Positions 16,410-25,120 of a stretch of DNA of 55,998 bases are shown one piece after another; position 1 is the stretch's first letter; each line of letters starts with the position of its first letter. The notes beneath the pieces are model-generated. The model was not told the origin of the DNA. It saw nothing but the letters and a program-made list of their open reading frames with translations, and made no database searches. Made by a program: the position numbers and the translations under genes. This DNA comes from Rickettsiales bacterium (GTDB lineage Bacteria > Pseudomonadota > Alphaproteobacteria > Methylaequorales > Methylaequoraceae). Location: assembly GCA_002691145.1 (NCBI GenBank), contig NZHE01000021.1, forward strand, positions 1 through 55,998, given 5' to 3'.

Positions 16410-17752
16410 ATATTTTGAGTATCTTGAAAAATAAATTTTTTACCACAAGGTTTTCCCACTATTTTGTTTTGAAACATAACTACCTTACCCCTTATAATAG
16501 TTATCACTGGCCATCCTTTTACTTTTATACCATCGTATGGTGTCCAACCTGATTTACTTTGAATCCATTTATTTTCAATCTTACGTTCTTTTTTTAGATC
16601 TACAATAGTAAAGTCTGCATCATAATTTTTTTCAATTTTTCCTTTACCTAATATTTTGTAAATTTTAACAGGATTTTCACAAACTAATCTGACCATATCG
16701 ACTAATGAAAACTTTTTTTGGTTTACAAAATTCAAGAGAATAGGAATCATTGTTTGTACACCTGTCATGCCTGAGGGAGAGTTTGGATACATTTTTTTTT
16801 TCTCCTCAAAAGTATGAGGGGCATGATCAGAACCTATAATATCTATAGTCCTATCATTAATTGCCTTCCATAAAGCCTTTTTATGTTCAATATTTCTTAT
16901 TGGAGGATTCATTTGAGCAAGTGAACCTAGTCTTTGATAGCAATCAGGAGAGTGAAAAAATAAGTGTTGCGGAGTTGCCTCACATGTTAAAAATTTCTTA
17001 TTTTTTTTTATTAAATTTAATTCATCAATAGTAGAAATATGGAGTATGTGTACATTTTTGTTATCGATATGCTTAACCATATTTAAAATTCTTTTAGTAC
17101 TTTGAAAAGCTGTTTTTTCATCTCTCCATTTTTCATGAAAATAAATATTAATTTTTTCATCTTTCAAGATTTTCTTTCTTTCAGCTAAACGATACTCATC
17201 TTCACTATGAATTGCTATCTTTCTACTTGAGTTCTTCATAATTTTTTTTAAATTATTATCATCTTCAACTAATAGGTCACCTGTAGATGACCCCATAAAA
17301 ATTTTAACACCACAACATCCGGGCATTTTTTCTAATTCATTGATTTTTTCGATATTTTCTTTTGCCGCACCAATATAAAAACCATACTCACAAAAGGAAT
17401 TTGACTCTGCTAATGCAATTTTTTTTTCAAATTCTATTCTATTAATAGTAGGAGGTTTTGTGTTCGGCATTTCAAAAATACCAGTAATACCACCCATTAT
17501 TGCTCCCTTTGTGCCATGTAAAATATCTTCTTTATGAGTCAGACCAGGTTCTCTAAAATGTACTTGAGTATCAATACACCCTGGTAAAACGTGCAGATTT
17601 TTAACATCGATATTTGTTTTTGCTTTTAAATTTGATGAATTTCCAAGATAAGATATTTTTGAATTTTTTATACCTAGATTTATTTTTTCTATTTTTCCTG
17701 ACGGCAGAAAAACATTTCCATTAATTAAAGCTAAATCTAAAGTTTCACTCAT
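16406..17752 (-). CDS. pyrC: Dihydroorotase (amidohydrolase, alphaproteobacterial type)
   Basis: An amidohydrolase-superfamily enzyme of 448 aa, most likely dihydroorotase of pyrimidine synthesis. Features are PGCIDTQVHFREPGLTHKE (about 58-76), MGGITGIFEMPNT, KIFMGSS with the Lys expected to be carbamylated, AIHSEDE, HILHIST, and the late GSDHAPHTFEEK. The usual H-x-H of the metal site reads Q-x-H here. I recall the same DTQVHFREPG form in many alphaproteobacterial dihydroorotases, so it is a subtype rather than a defect. The ATG at 17752 is chosen over an in-frame GTG one codon earlier that overlaps the asnB stop. Confidence 0.85.
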   Translation of the reverse strand: MSETLDLALINGNVFLPSGKIEKINLGIKNSKISYLGNSSNLKAKTNIDVKNLHVLPGCIDTQVHFREPGLTHKEDILHGTKGAIMGGITGIFEMPNTKPPTINRIEFEKKIALAESNSFCEYGFYIGAAKENIEKINELEKMPGCCGVKIFMGSSTGDLLVEDDNNLKKIMKNSSRKIAIHSEDEYRLAERKKILKDEKINIYFHEKWRDEKTAFQSTKRILNMVKHIDNKNVHILHISTIDELNLIKKNKKFLTCEATPQHLFFHSPDCYQRLGSLAQMNPPIRNIEHKKALWKAINDRTIDIIGSDHAPHTFEEKKKMYPNSPSGMTGVQTMIPILLNFVNQKKFSLVDMVRLVCENPVKIYKILGKGKIEKNYDADFTIVDLKKERKIENKWIQSKSGWTPYDGIKVKGWPVITIIRGKVVMFQNKIVGKPCGKKFIFQDTQNI

Positions 17753-17754
17753 CA

Positions 17755-19491
17755 CTAATTCATATTACTTAAAGTTACCAAAATATCAAAAGTATTACCC
17801 TTTGCTACATTATAACCAACATTTGCATCATGCCAAAGAGCAAAGAAAATCAATCTCCAAATAACGGTAATTGAGTTTTTATTCTTCCCCAAACTTAAAC
17901 ATAAGTTTTTAATTTCATGTTCAGGAAAAATAGTGTTCAAACATTTAATTTTAGGTAATATTTCTGAAAAAAAAATTTTATACTTTGGGAGCCATAAAGT
18001 TATAGGAACTGTGAAACCTGCTTTTTTCTCGAATGAATTAAAAAAGCTTAAATTTTCCTTTAAAAAATTTCTAATATATAATTTACCAATTCCATTATTA
18101 ATTTTTATTTTATCATCTACAAGAAAAAGATTCTTAAACATATCAATATCAACAAATGGTGTTCTACCTTCAATGCCGTGTGCCATCAAACATCTATCTA
18201 GTTTGATTAATAAGTCGTTTGGTAACCATTCTTCGAAATCAAAAAATTGAGCCTTTTGTAGTTTAGTTAACTTTTTATTCTTTATGTTTTCTTTAACGAA
18301 CTCAATTGAAAAGTTCCAACCACATAAATATTTTTGTAATCTATTTAATTTATTAAAAGTTCCTTTAGAAAGAAAATCTTTTGTTTTATTTCTATACCTT
18401 CCGTACCCCCCAAAAAGTTCATCTCCTCCTTCACCTGTTAATACAACTTTTACTTCATTTTTTGCAATACTAGCAAGCTTATATGTCGGTACACTTGCAT
18501 AGTCAATAATCGGATCATCCATAATATTAGCTACTTTGGGTAAATAATCCCAAAAATCTTTTTCTGAAAAATCAACAATTGTTAATTCAGAATTAAATTT
18601 TTTACATAATTTTTTTAAATATTCACTTTGTTTTTTATTTTCCTTAAAAGATATTGAATATGACTTAATAGGTTTTGAATTCATTTTTGACATAAAATAT
18701 AAAATTAAAGAGGAATCGATTCCACCTGAAAAAAAAGCACCATAGGGAACATCGCTTCTTTGATGAAGATTTATAGTTTCTCTTATTTTTTTTGATACAG
18801 AACTTTTTTTATAATTAAATTTTTTAAGATGACTTAATTTGTTAAATATTTCACTTTTTATTATTTTATTATTTTTTACGATAATAATCTCACCTGGTCT
18901 TAATCTGTAAATTGAATGAAATATTGTTTCTCTACCAGTACAAAATTGAAATTCTAATAGCTCATTTCTTTTTCTTTCTTTGATTCTTGGTTTAGCAAAT
19001 GTAGATTTTGTAATAGCTTGAATTTCTGAACTAAATAAAAACCCATTATTCAAGCAACAAAAATATAAGGGCTTAATTCCAAAAGGGTCTCTTCCAAGAA
19101 TTAAAATATCTTCTTTCAAACTATAAATTGCAAAAGCATACATTCCTCTTAATCTTTGAAAACCAGAAGTGCCAAATCTTTTGTAAACAGCTAGAATAGA
19201 TTCTGAATCAGATTTAGTTTTATAGTTATAAATTTGCTCATTTTTTCTAAGTTCTGGATCATTATAAATTTCACCATTGGCAACTAATACTAATTCGTTA
19301 TTTCTTATTGGTTGATTTCCTCCAGATATATCTATTATTGATAATCTTTTGTGAAACATTATCACTTTATCACTCTTGAATATACCCGAACCATCTGGGC
19401 CTCTGTGTGATAGTAGTCTGTCCATATGTTTTGCTTTTTTTAAATCAAACTGGTTCAAACTTGTTTTCATAAGTCCGCTAATACCGCACAT
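17755..19491 (-). CDS. asnB: Asparagine synthetase-like glutamine amidotransferase
   Basis: A 578-aa class II amidotransferase. The N-terminal glutaminase domain starts MCGISGLMKT with Cys2 as nucleophile and has SHRGPDGSGIF and LVANGEIYN. The synthetase half has the PP-loop FFSGGIDSSLILYFMS (about 255-270), LTGEGGDELFGGYGRY and the EGRTPFVD motif. It could make asparagine, but its position at the 3' end of a glycosyltransferase run suggests it may instead amidate a uronic acid in a surface glycan, as many AsnB paralogues in LPS loci do. Its ATG shares one base with the upstream GT stop (TAATG). Confidence 0.88.
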   Translation of the reverse strand: MCGISGLMKTSLNQFDLKKAKHMDRLLSHRGPDGSGIFKSDKVIMFHKRLSIIDISGGNQPIRNNELVLVANGEIYNDPELRKNEQIYNYKTKSDSESILAVYKRFGTSGFQRLRGMYAFAIYSLKEDILILGRDPFGIKPLYFCCLNNGFLFSSEIQAITKSTFAKPRIKERKRNELLEFQFCTGRETIFHSIYRLRPGEIIIVKNNKIIKSEIFNKLSHLKKFNYKKSSVSKKIRETINLHQRSDVPYGAFFSGGIDSSLILYFMSKMNSKPIKSYSISFKENKKQSEYLKKLCKKFNSELTIVDFSEKDFWDYLPKVANIMDDPIIDYASVPTYKLASIAKNEVKVVLTGEGGDELFGGYGRYRNKTKDFLSKGTFNKLNRLQKYLCGWNFSIEFVKENIKNKKLTKLQKAQFFDFEEWLPNDLLIKLDRCLMAHGIEGRTPFVDIDMFKNLFLVDDKIKINNGIGKLYIRNFLKENLSFFNSFEKKAGFTVPITLWLPKYKIFFSEILPKIKCLNTIFPEHEIKNLCLSLGKNKNSITVIWRLIFFALWHDANVGYNVAKGNTFDILVTLSNMN

Positions 19492-20546
19492 TATTTCATT
19501 ACTCCTTTGAAGAAATTTAAATATTTTCTAGATATTACTTCCTCTGAATATTTTCTTTTAAACTCATTATATCCATTCTTTATAATATTTGACCTTAATT
19601 TATGATTTTCCTCAATCATTCGAATACATTTTAAAAACTCCTCTAAATTATTATGATTATATTTTAGTCCATTTTTTTTGTGCGTTATTAATTCTTTTGG
19701 TCCCATTACATTTGATGCTAGAACTGGAATTTGATGAGCCCATCCTTCTAATATTACATTTCCTAATGGTTCAATTTTTGAAGAACAAACAAGAAAATCA
19801 GCGGTATTATAAAATTTCGATACATCATTTGACCAATTAATTAACTTTAATTTGTGCTGTACGTTATATTTTTTTGAAATTTTCAAATATTCCCTTTTAA
19901 GGGTTCCGCTTCCAACTAACCATAAGATATAATTATCACTTAAAAAGTTTAATGATTTTATTAAAAAATCAAAACTTTTATTTTCATGAAATCTGCCTAA
20001 GCCAAGCAAAATTTTTTTATTTTTTGGAGTACAAAATGAATTTTTTTCAATTATAGTATTACTATTTTTTTTTACGAAGTTAGGAAGAAATTTAACTTTT
20101 TGTTTATCCCATCCCTGATCAATCAAATAATTTCTTATGCCTGAAGTATTTGCAATAAGATAATCACAGTTAAGGTAATTTTTAATTTTATAGTATCCTC
20201 CAAGTCTCCCTATAAAGATTGAGGAACCATTTACATTTTCGGGTAAACTTTTCGATGCTCTATTCATCCAGGTTAAAACAATATTAGGTTGAAAATCATT
20301 TAAAATTTTTTTTATTTTTTCTTTTGTATATGCTGTGAGAAGGTTTATAAAAAATAATTGTTCAACTTCAATTTTATTTTTTTTTAAAAGAAAAAAACGC
20401 TTTTCATTTTTTTTAATAATCACTTTTAATTTGATGTTATCTCTTTTTTTTAAGGATATTGATAATCTCTCAAAAAAACTCTCTGCACCACCATTCTCAG
20501 AACCAGAAATTATATTTAAAATTCTTAATTGATTATCTTCTTCCAT
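19491..20546 (-). CDS. Family 4 glycosyltransferase (a)
   Basis: A 351-aa GT-B fold enzyme. The acceptor half begins LRILNIISGSENGGAESFF, with the glycine-rich turn typical of GT4. The donor half shows KKILLGLGRFHENKSFDFLI (about 180-200), VGSGTLKREYL, and KIEPLGNVILEGWAHQIPV, the E-x7-E nucleotide-sugar motif. No membrane segment. It overlaps the next GT by 22 nt upstream and touches asnB downstream, so it is part of a coupled operon building a surface oligosaccharide, probably LPS core. Confidence 0.87.
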   Translation of the reverse strand: MEEDNQLRILNIISGSENGGAESFFERLSISLKKRDNIKLKVIIKKNEKRFFLLKKNKIEVEQLFFINLLTAYTKEKIKKILNDFQPNIVLTWMNRASKSLPENVNGSSIFIGRLGGYYKIKNYLNCDYLIANTSGIRNYLIDQGWDKQKVKFLPNFVKKNSNTIIEKNSFCTPKNKKILLGLGRFHENKSFDFLIKSLNFLSDNYILWLVGSGTLKREYLKISKKYNVQHKLKLINWSNDVSKFYNTADFLVCSSKIEPLGNVILEGWAHQIPVLASNVMGPKELITHKKNGLKYNHNNLEEFLKCIRMIEENHKLRSNIIKNGYNEFKRKYSEEVISRKYLNFFKGVMK

Positions 20547-21562
20547 AATATAGCTATATCACCCCAAGATTTGATAAGTTTATTGTTTTTATAAATATTA
20601 CCACTTATTTGTTTACATAAATTTTTATTCTTAAGTAGTTCCACTGTTTTATCACTAAATGAAAGATTGTTTTTACAGACAAATCCTGTAACTTTGTTTT
20701 TAACCCTCTCATTCATGCATCCATAATCACAGACTACTGCAGGTATACCTAGAGCCTGTGCCTCTGCAACAGCCATACAAAATGTTTCTTCCTTACTGCC
20801 TTGATATAAAAAAATTTGTGCTTTTAAGATTTTTTTTTTCAAATTAACTCTATTAAGTGGCTTAAATAAACGTACTCCCATATTTCTTAATCTTTTTGCT
20901 CTATCAAGAATATATTTAATTTTATCTGCATGCTTAATTCCAAATTTACCATAAGTTTCTGCACCCGAGTATATGTGTAATTCAGCCTTAGGGACTTTTT
21001 TAAATACATCATATTCCCATCTATCAAGTAACCAGTTAAGCCCTCTAAGTGGATTAGATGTAAAAATTGCAATAGGTCTTTTGGGAACAACTACTTTCGG
21101 ACTTTTTATAAAAGCATTATCGATTCCATACGGAATTACGTGTCTATTTTTTGAAGGTGCCCACTTAGGATATGTTTTTAAGTGATAATTACTTGAAAAT
21201 ACAATTTTTGTAGGATTTAAAAATAATTTTGAAAGATACCTAAATTTAAGTAAATAGTCAGCAGGATTGTGTATCCAAAAAATTCTGTTACTACATTCTT
21301 TTCTAAAATTTAAAAATTTATCTCCTCTATTTAAAATAAGCACATCAAATTTTTCATTTTTTATTTTTGGCGTCAATTTCTCCCAAAAAACTCCATAATG
21401 ATAACCAATATTTCTACAATTATTATAAACTTTAATTTCGTAAAACTTTGCTAGTGATTCAACCATTGATACAAAGGCATTTTCTGCACCTCCTGAAGGA
21501 TTTTTTCTGACAGTAATCGAATCAAATTCAATTCCATCGTCAATAATAAGAATTTTTTTCAT
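20525..21562 (-). CDS. Family 4 glycosyltransferase (b)
   Basis: A 345-aa GT-B enzyme that differs from its neighbour (a). The N-terminus reads MKKILIIDDGIEFDS, followed by a PSGGAENAFVSMV glycine turn. The donor-side domain has FTSNPLRGLNWLL and KEETFCMAVAEAQALGIPAV, with the E-x7-E-like motif, then VTGFVCKN. It lacks any signal or membrane helix. Its 3' end overlaps gene (a) by 22 nt and its 5' end overlaps the GT2 gene by 23 nt, indicating one translationally coupled block. Sugar specificity is not readable. Confidence 0.85.
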   Translation of the reverse strand: MKKILIIDDGIEFDSITVRKNPSGGAENAFVSMVESLAKFYEIKVYNNCRNIGYHYGVFWEKLTPKIKNEKFDVLILNRGDKFLNFRKECSNRIFWIHNPADYLLKFRYLSKLFLNPTKIVFSSNYHLKTYPKWAPSKNRHVIPYGIDNAFIKSPKVVVPKRPIAIFTSNPLRGLNWLLDRWEYDVFKKVPKAELHIYSGAETYGKFGIKHADKIKYILDRAKRLRNMGVRLFKPLNRVNLKKKILKAQIFLYQGSKEETFCMAVAEAQALGIPAVVCDYGCMNERVKNKVTGFVCKNNLSFSDKTVELLKNKNLCKQISGNIYKNNKLIKSWGDIAILWKKIIN

Positions 21563-22313
21563 TTCTTTTCAAATTTTTATATTTTATATAAGATATTAAG
21601 GGATATAAAGATGCCATTAAAGCTATCATAAAACCAATTTTATTTTCTTTGTATCCATTTCTTCGAATATAACTTTTCCAAAATCTTGAGAAAAGTCTTC
21701 TGATATTTCTAGTAAGAGAATCATCAATTTTGTTGAAAAATAAATCTTCAGATCTTGCTGTAGAGTAACTATCTAGCTTGACAATCATATCTGAAACACT
21801 TTTACAATAAAAATGGTTTATTGGATTATTTAAAATATGACCTTTGGTTCCCAACAATTCAATTTTAGGGTGGACTCTTTCATTACCCCAAATTTTCATT
21901 TTATTTCGAAATAATCCTGGATAAGCTGACTTTCCGAAATATGCGCCCCAGCCAAATTTTACAAGTTTTTTTCCGATAAAGTTATTTACAGGAATTAAAT
22001 GATAATCAAACTCACTATTTGTTACACAAGTAATTATTTCATTTTGCAACAACTTTGGAACTCTTTCGTCTGCATCAATTTCTAAAATCCATTCCGCACT
22101 ACATTTTTTTATTCCGAAATTTCTTCTTCCACCCTCAAGCATCCATGAACCTTTAAAAATTTTGTCAGTGAATTTTCTTGCAATTTTTTCAGAATTATCA
22201 GTACATTTATCAAGAATTACGACAATTTCGTCAGAAAATTTTAAAGTCTGCAAACAATCATATAATTGTTTTTCTTCATCATTTATAACAACCAGTGCGG
22301 AAATTTTTTTCAT
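21540..22313 (-). CDS. Family 2 glycosyltransferase, WaaE/KdtX-like
   Basis: A 257-aa GT2 enzyme of the short WaaE/KdtX (lipopolysaccharide core) type. It begins MKKISALVVINDEEKQLYDCL and has FSDEIVVILDKCTDNS, GRRNFGIKKCSAEWILEID with the DAD motif (about 98-100), and NERVHPKIEL. A hydrophobic C-terminal patch (about 228-245) may tether it to the membrane. The GRRN/EWILEIDADER combination is characteristic of the enzymes that add a glucose or galactose to the first heptose. It starts exactly where the GT9 gene ends, in a TAATG-like junction. Confidence 0.85.
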   Translation of the reverse strand: MKKISALVVINDEEKQLYDCLQTLKFSDEIVVILDKCTDNSEKIARKFTDKIFKGSWMLEGGRRNFGIKKCSAEWILEIDADERVPKLLQNEIITCVTNSEFDYHLIPVNNFIGKKLVKFGWGAYFGKSAYPGLFRNKMKIWGNERVHPKIELLGTKGHILNNPINHFYCKSVSDMIVKLDSYSTARSEDLFFNKIDDSLTRNIRRLFSRFWKSYIRRNGYKENKIGFMIALMASLYPLISYIKYKNLKRNEKNSYY

Positions 22314-23281
22314 TATACCTTACTTATTTTTTTATAAAATGCTACGAAAGTATTCTCAACCTTAGCAACCTCAAGCCCCAACATTAAACTTTTTGAGTAG
22401 CTATAATGAAAATTTCTTTCATTCATCAATTCTTCTGGCTTTTTTGGTGTTGAGATTGTAATATTTTTTTTACCCCATGGATGATATTGCTCTACTGAAC
22501 TTGGGCCAAAAAGTCCTACTGTTGGGACTCCTATAGCTGCTGCAAGATGCATTAATCCCGAATCGTTTCCAATAAAACAATCACATTTTTTTAGAAAATA
22601 ACAAATTTCATAAAGTTCTAGAGCCCCAGAAAAATTTTTAACTTCAGAATTTTTGAATTTATCTGAAATTTCTTTTAATTCATGATTTTCTTCTCTTGAT
22701 CCTAATAATATAAAAATTACGTTTGTGAATAACTTAAGTTTTTTTAAGTTTTTTATTAATTTAACAAAATATTCTTTTGGCCATTTTTTTCCAATCCAAT
22801 TAGCAGAGGCTCCAACTGCAATAATTTTTTTTTTTTTTTGAAGCTCTATTAAATTTTTAAACTCCGCTGACTTTTTTATAATCTTATTATCAAAATCTAT
22901 GTAAGGAGTAATTATTTTATTTCCTAATAGATTTGATATAGATTCTACCTTATGAATTTTTTTATTTTTGTTTGAATAAATTTTTTTGCTTTTAGAAAAT
23001 AAAAAATAACTTATTCCCGTGCCTCGTAAATCAACAATTAAATCCCAAAAATTAAAAAAAACTTTTTTCCAAAGAAAAAACCAATGAAGCGAAAACTTCT
23101 TTTTATTTAATTTTATCAAACAAGAAATGTTTTTAAAAAATTTAAATAATTCAAAAGGTATCTCGCCACAAACGAATGTTATTTTTACTTCTGGATGTTT
23201 CTTTTTATAAAAATTAGGTATTCCTGAAGATAAAATTGAATCGCCTAAACGATTTGATGATATTATTAAAATTTTTTTCAT
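22313..23281 (-). CDS. Family 9 glycosyltransferase (heptosyltransferase-like)
   Basis: A 322-aa GT9 enzyme. The start at ATG 23281 gives MKKILIISSNRLGDSILSSG, the family's N-terminal signature. An upstream in-frame extension to 23404 is hydrophobic, would run into the divergent ygfZ gene and is rejected. The donor domain contains VGASANWIGKKWP and IGNDSGLMHLAAAIGVPTVG, then LFGPSSVEQYHPWG. Such enzymes add heptose to lipid A-Kdo in the LPS inner core. This is the first gene of the glycosyltransferase run and is divergent from ygfZ across only 49 nt. Confidence 0.88.
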   Translation of the reverse strand: MKKILIISSNRLGDSILSSGIPNFYKKKHPEVKITFVCGEIPFELFKFFKNISCLIKLNKKKFSLHWFFLWKKVFFNFWDLIVDLRGTGISYFLFSKSKKIYSNKNKKIHKVESISNLLGNKIITPYIDFDNKIIKKSAEFKNLIELQKKKKIIAVGASANWIGKKWPKEYFVKLIKNLKKLKLFTNVIFILLGSREENHELKEISDKFKNSEVKNFSGALELYEICYFLKKCDCFIGNDSGLMHLAAAIGVPTVGLFGPSSVEQYHPWGKKNITISTPKKPEELMNERNFHYSYSKSLMLGLEVAKVENTFVAFYKKISKV

Positions 23282-23330
23282 AAAATACTTAACTATTGAA
23301 CTAGAGTATATAAAAATTATTATAATAAAT

Positions 23331-24200
23331 ATGATAAAAGAAAATAAATATTTTAAGTTTGATAAAAATACTTTTATTAAAATTGATGGAGAGGATTCGT
23401 ACAAGTTTATTCAAGGTTTAATTACAAATGATATTTATAAGTTAAATGAAGAAAGTATTTACACTTGTCTACTTAGTCCACAAGGAAAATTTCTTTGTGA
23501 TTTTTTTATATCAAGTTATGATAAATGTTTATTGTTGGAAAGTGATTCAAACAATCAAGAATTTATTCTAAATAAATTAGATATTTTTCGGCTCAGGTCA
23601 AAAGTTTCTCTTAATAAATACAACAAATTTAAAAGTATAGTAATTAATGAAAAGTATTTAGAGAAACTTTCTAAAATTTCAGAGGAAATAGATTTTATAT
23701 ATTTTAAAGACCCCAGAAAAAAATTTCCAATTATTAAAATTTACGCAGACTCAAAAAACCTAGACCAAATTTTAAAACAACTTAACCTCACAAGTTTGAG
23801 TTACGAAGAATATGATAATATAAGACTAGAAAAATCAATTCCTGACTTCACAATAGATATTGAAGCTGGCAAATCCCTGCTTTTAGAAATTGGTTTTGAT
23901 AAACTCGATGGGATAGATTGGGAAAAAGGCTGTTATATGGGACAAGAATTAACTGCGAGAACAAAATATAGAGGAAATTTAAAAAAAAAAATTTTTGGGT
24001 TTTTAGTCAGTGGTAAAGTTAAAAACAAGAATATTTTTTTTGAAAATAAAGAAATAGGTTTTTTAACAAGTTATAATTCAAACTACGCAATAGGAATAGT
24101 TAAAATTAATGAAACAAATTTTTGTATTAATTCTAAAGCCTTTATGAATTGTGATGGAGCAAAGCTTATACCCTTTATTCCTGAATGGATGAAAGATTGA
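23331..24200 (+). CDS. ygfZ: Folate-binding Fe-S cluster repair protein YgfZ (GcvT-like)
   Basis: A 289-aa protein of the YgfZ/COG0354 branch of the GcvT fold. It uses folate in maintaining certain iron-sulfur enzymes. The signature KGCYMGQE lies at 199-206, with the conserved Cys201. The N-terminal half matches the family layout: a DSYKFIQGLITNDI segment and LLSPQGKFLCDFF. Its length and the absence of glycine-cleavage partners argue against GcvT itself. It is a single gene between divergent GT9 and convergent meaB, whose stop lies 2 nt away. Confidence 0.9.
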   Translation: MIKENKYFKFDKNTFIKIDGEDSYKFIQGLITNDIYKLNEESIYTCLLSPQGKFLCDFFISSYDKCLLLESDSNNQEFILNKLDIFRLRSKVSLNKYNKFKSIVINEKYLEKLSKISEEIDFIYFKDPRKKFPIIKIYADSKNLDQILKQLNLTSLSYEEYDNIRLEKSIPDFTIDIEAGKSLLLEIGFDKLDGIDWEKGCYMGQELTARTKYRGNLKKKIFGFLVSGKVKNKNIFFENKEIGFLTSYNSNYAIGIVKINETNFCINSKAFMNCDGAKLIPFIPEWMKD

Positions 24201-24202
24201 AA

Positions 24203-25120
24203 CTATTTTAATGTTATATTTATTTTTTTTTTTAATTTTTCCAAAGTTTTGAAAGGTTCAGATGTGTAATGAATAAAATTTTGTAGTTTAGTAAATCCTG
24301 AGAAACCATACTCATTTTTAAGACTTTTGTTAATCCATTTTATATCTTGTGATTTTCGAATACTTAATAGATCATCACCTTTATTTAACCACTTCCATCT
24401 AACATCTAGATTCTTTCTTAAGTTATCAAAACCCGTATTCAAGTGAGATGAAACAGAACATATTTTTATATCCCACTCTGATGAATTATTAAAATAGGAC
24501 TTACTTTGATTTAAATCAGACAAAGTAATATTACTTAATTCTTTTAAATCACCTTTTGTAACAACTATTAAATCAGGAATTTCAATAATACCGGATTTCA
24601 TGAACTGAAGAATATCACCGCTTCCTGGTTGTACACAATATACAACGGTATCAACAACGTTTTCAATACTCACCTCTGATTGACCAACTCCTACGGTTTC
24701 AATTATCAAAACATCAAAAATAGATCGCATCACTATAGTTGACGGATAAGTAAGTTCAGCAATACCTCCTAAAAAATCTTTTGCAGCCATTGATCTAACA
24801 AATACTTTATGATCTTTGGGATCAATATCAAACCTTGCTCTATCACCCAATAAGGCTCCACCAGACCTCATAGAAGAGGGATCAACAGCAATAACTCCCA
24901 CGGAAAAGTTTTTTTTTCGAAGGGTCAAAATCAAATTATTAATTAGTGACGATTTTCCAACACCTGGAGGGCCTGTTATTCCTATTACGTGACTCCTTGC
25001 GTTCTTATGGTATGAGTCAAGTTTTTTTATCACTGATAATGAGTTGCTCTGAACTTCGATTAATTCTAAAATTCTAGATAATTCAATCTTCTTTTTCAGG
25101 GAAAAGTAATTATTCATCAT
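24203..25120 (-). CDS. meaB: MeaB/ArgK-type G3E GTPase
   Basis: A 305-aa P-loop GTPase of the MeaB group that protects and reloads adenosylcobalamin-dependent mutases, chiefly methylmalonyl-CoA mutase. The Walker A is GPPGVGKS (50-57). VDPSSMRSGGALLGDRAR is the conserved switch region, ETVGVGQSEV is the Walker B/switch II segment, and VVTKGDL is the base-recognition motif (NKxD-type). No mutase gene is in the window. The start overlaps the end of glyS by 11 nt, so it is in the glyQS transcript. Family membership is clear; the mutase partner is inferred. Confidence 0.92.
   Translation of the reverse strand: MMNNYFSLKKKIELSRILELIEVQSNSLSVIKKLDSYHKNARSHVIGITGPPGVGKSSLINNLILTLRKKNFSVGVIAVDPSSMRSGGALLGDRARFDIDPKDHKVFVRSMAAKDFLGGIAELTYPSTIVMRSIFDVLIIETVGVGQSEVSIENVVDTVVYCVQPGSGDILQFMKSGIIEIPDLIVVTKGDLKELSNITLSDLNQSKSYFNNSSEWDIKICSVSSHLNTGFDNLRKNLDVRWKWLNKGDDLLSIRKSQDIKWINKSLKNEYGFSGFTKLQNFIHYTSEPFKTLEKLKKKINITLK

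Noticed and set aside
23282-23404. Hydrophobic N-terminal extension of the GT9 enzyme
   Set aside because: It would overlap the divergent ygfZ start, and the conserved GT9 N-terminus begins at the later ATG (23281).
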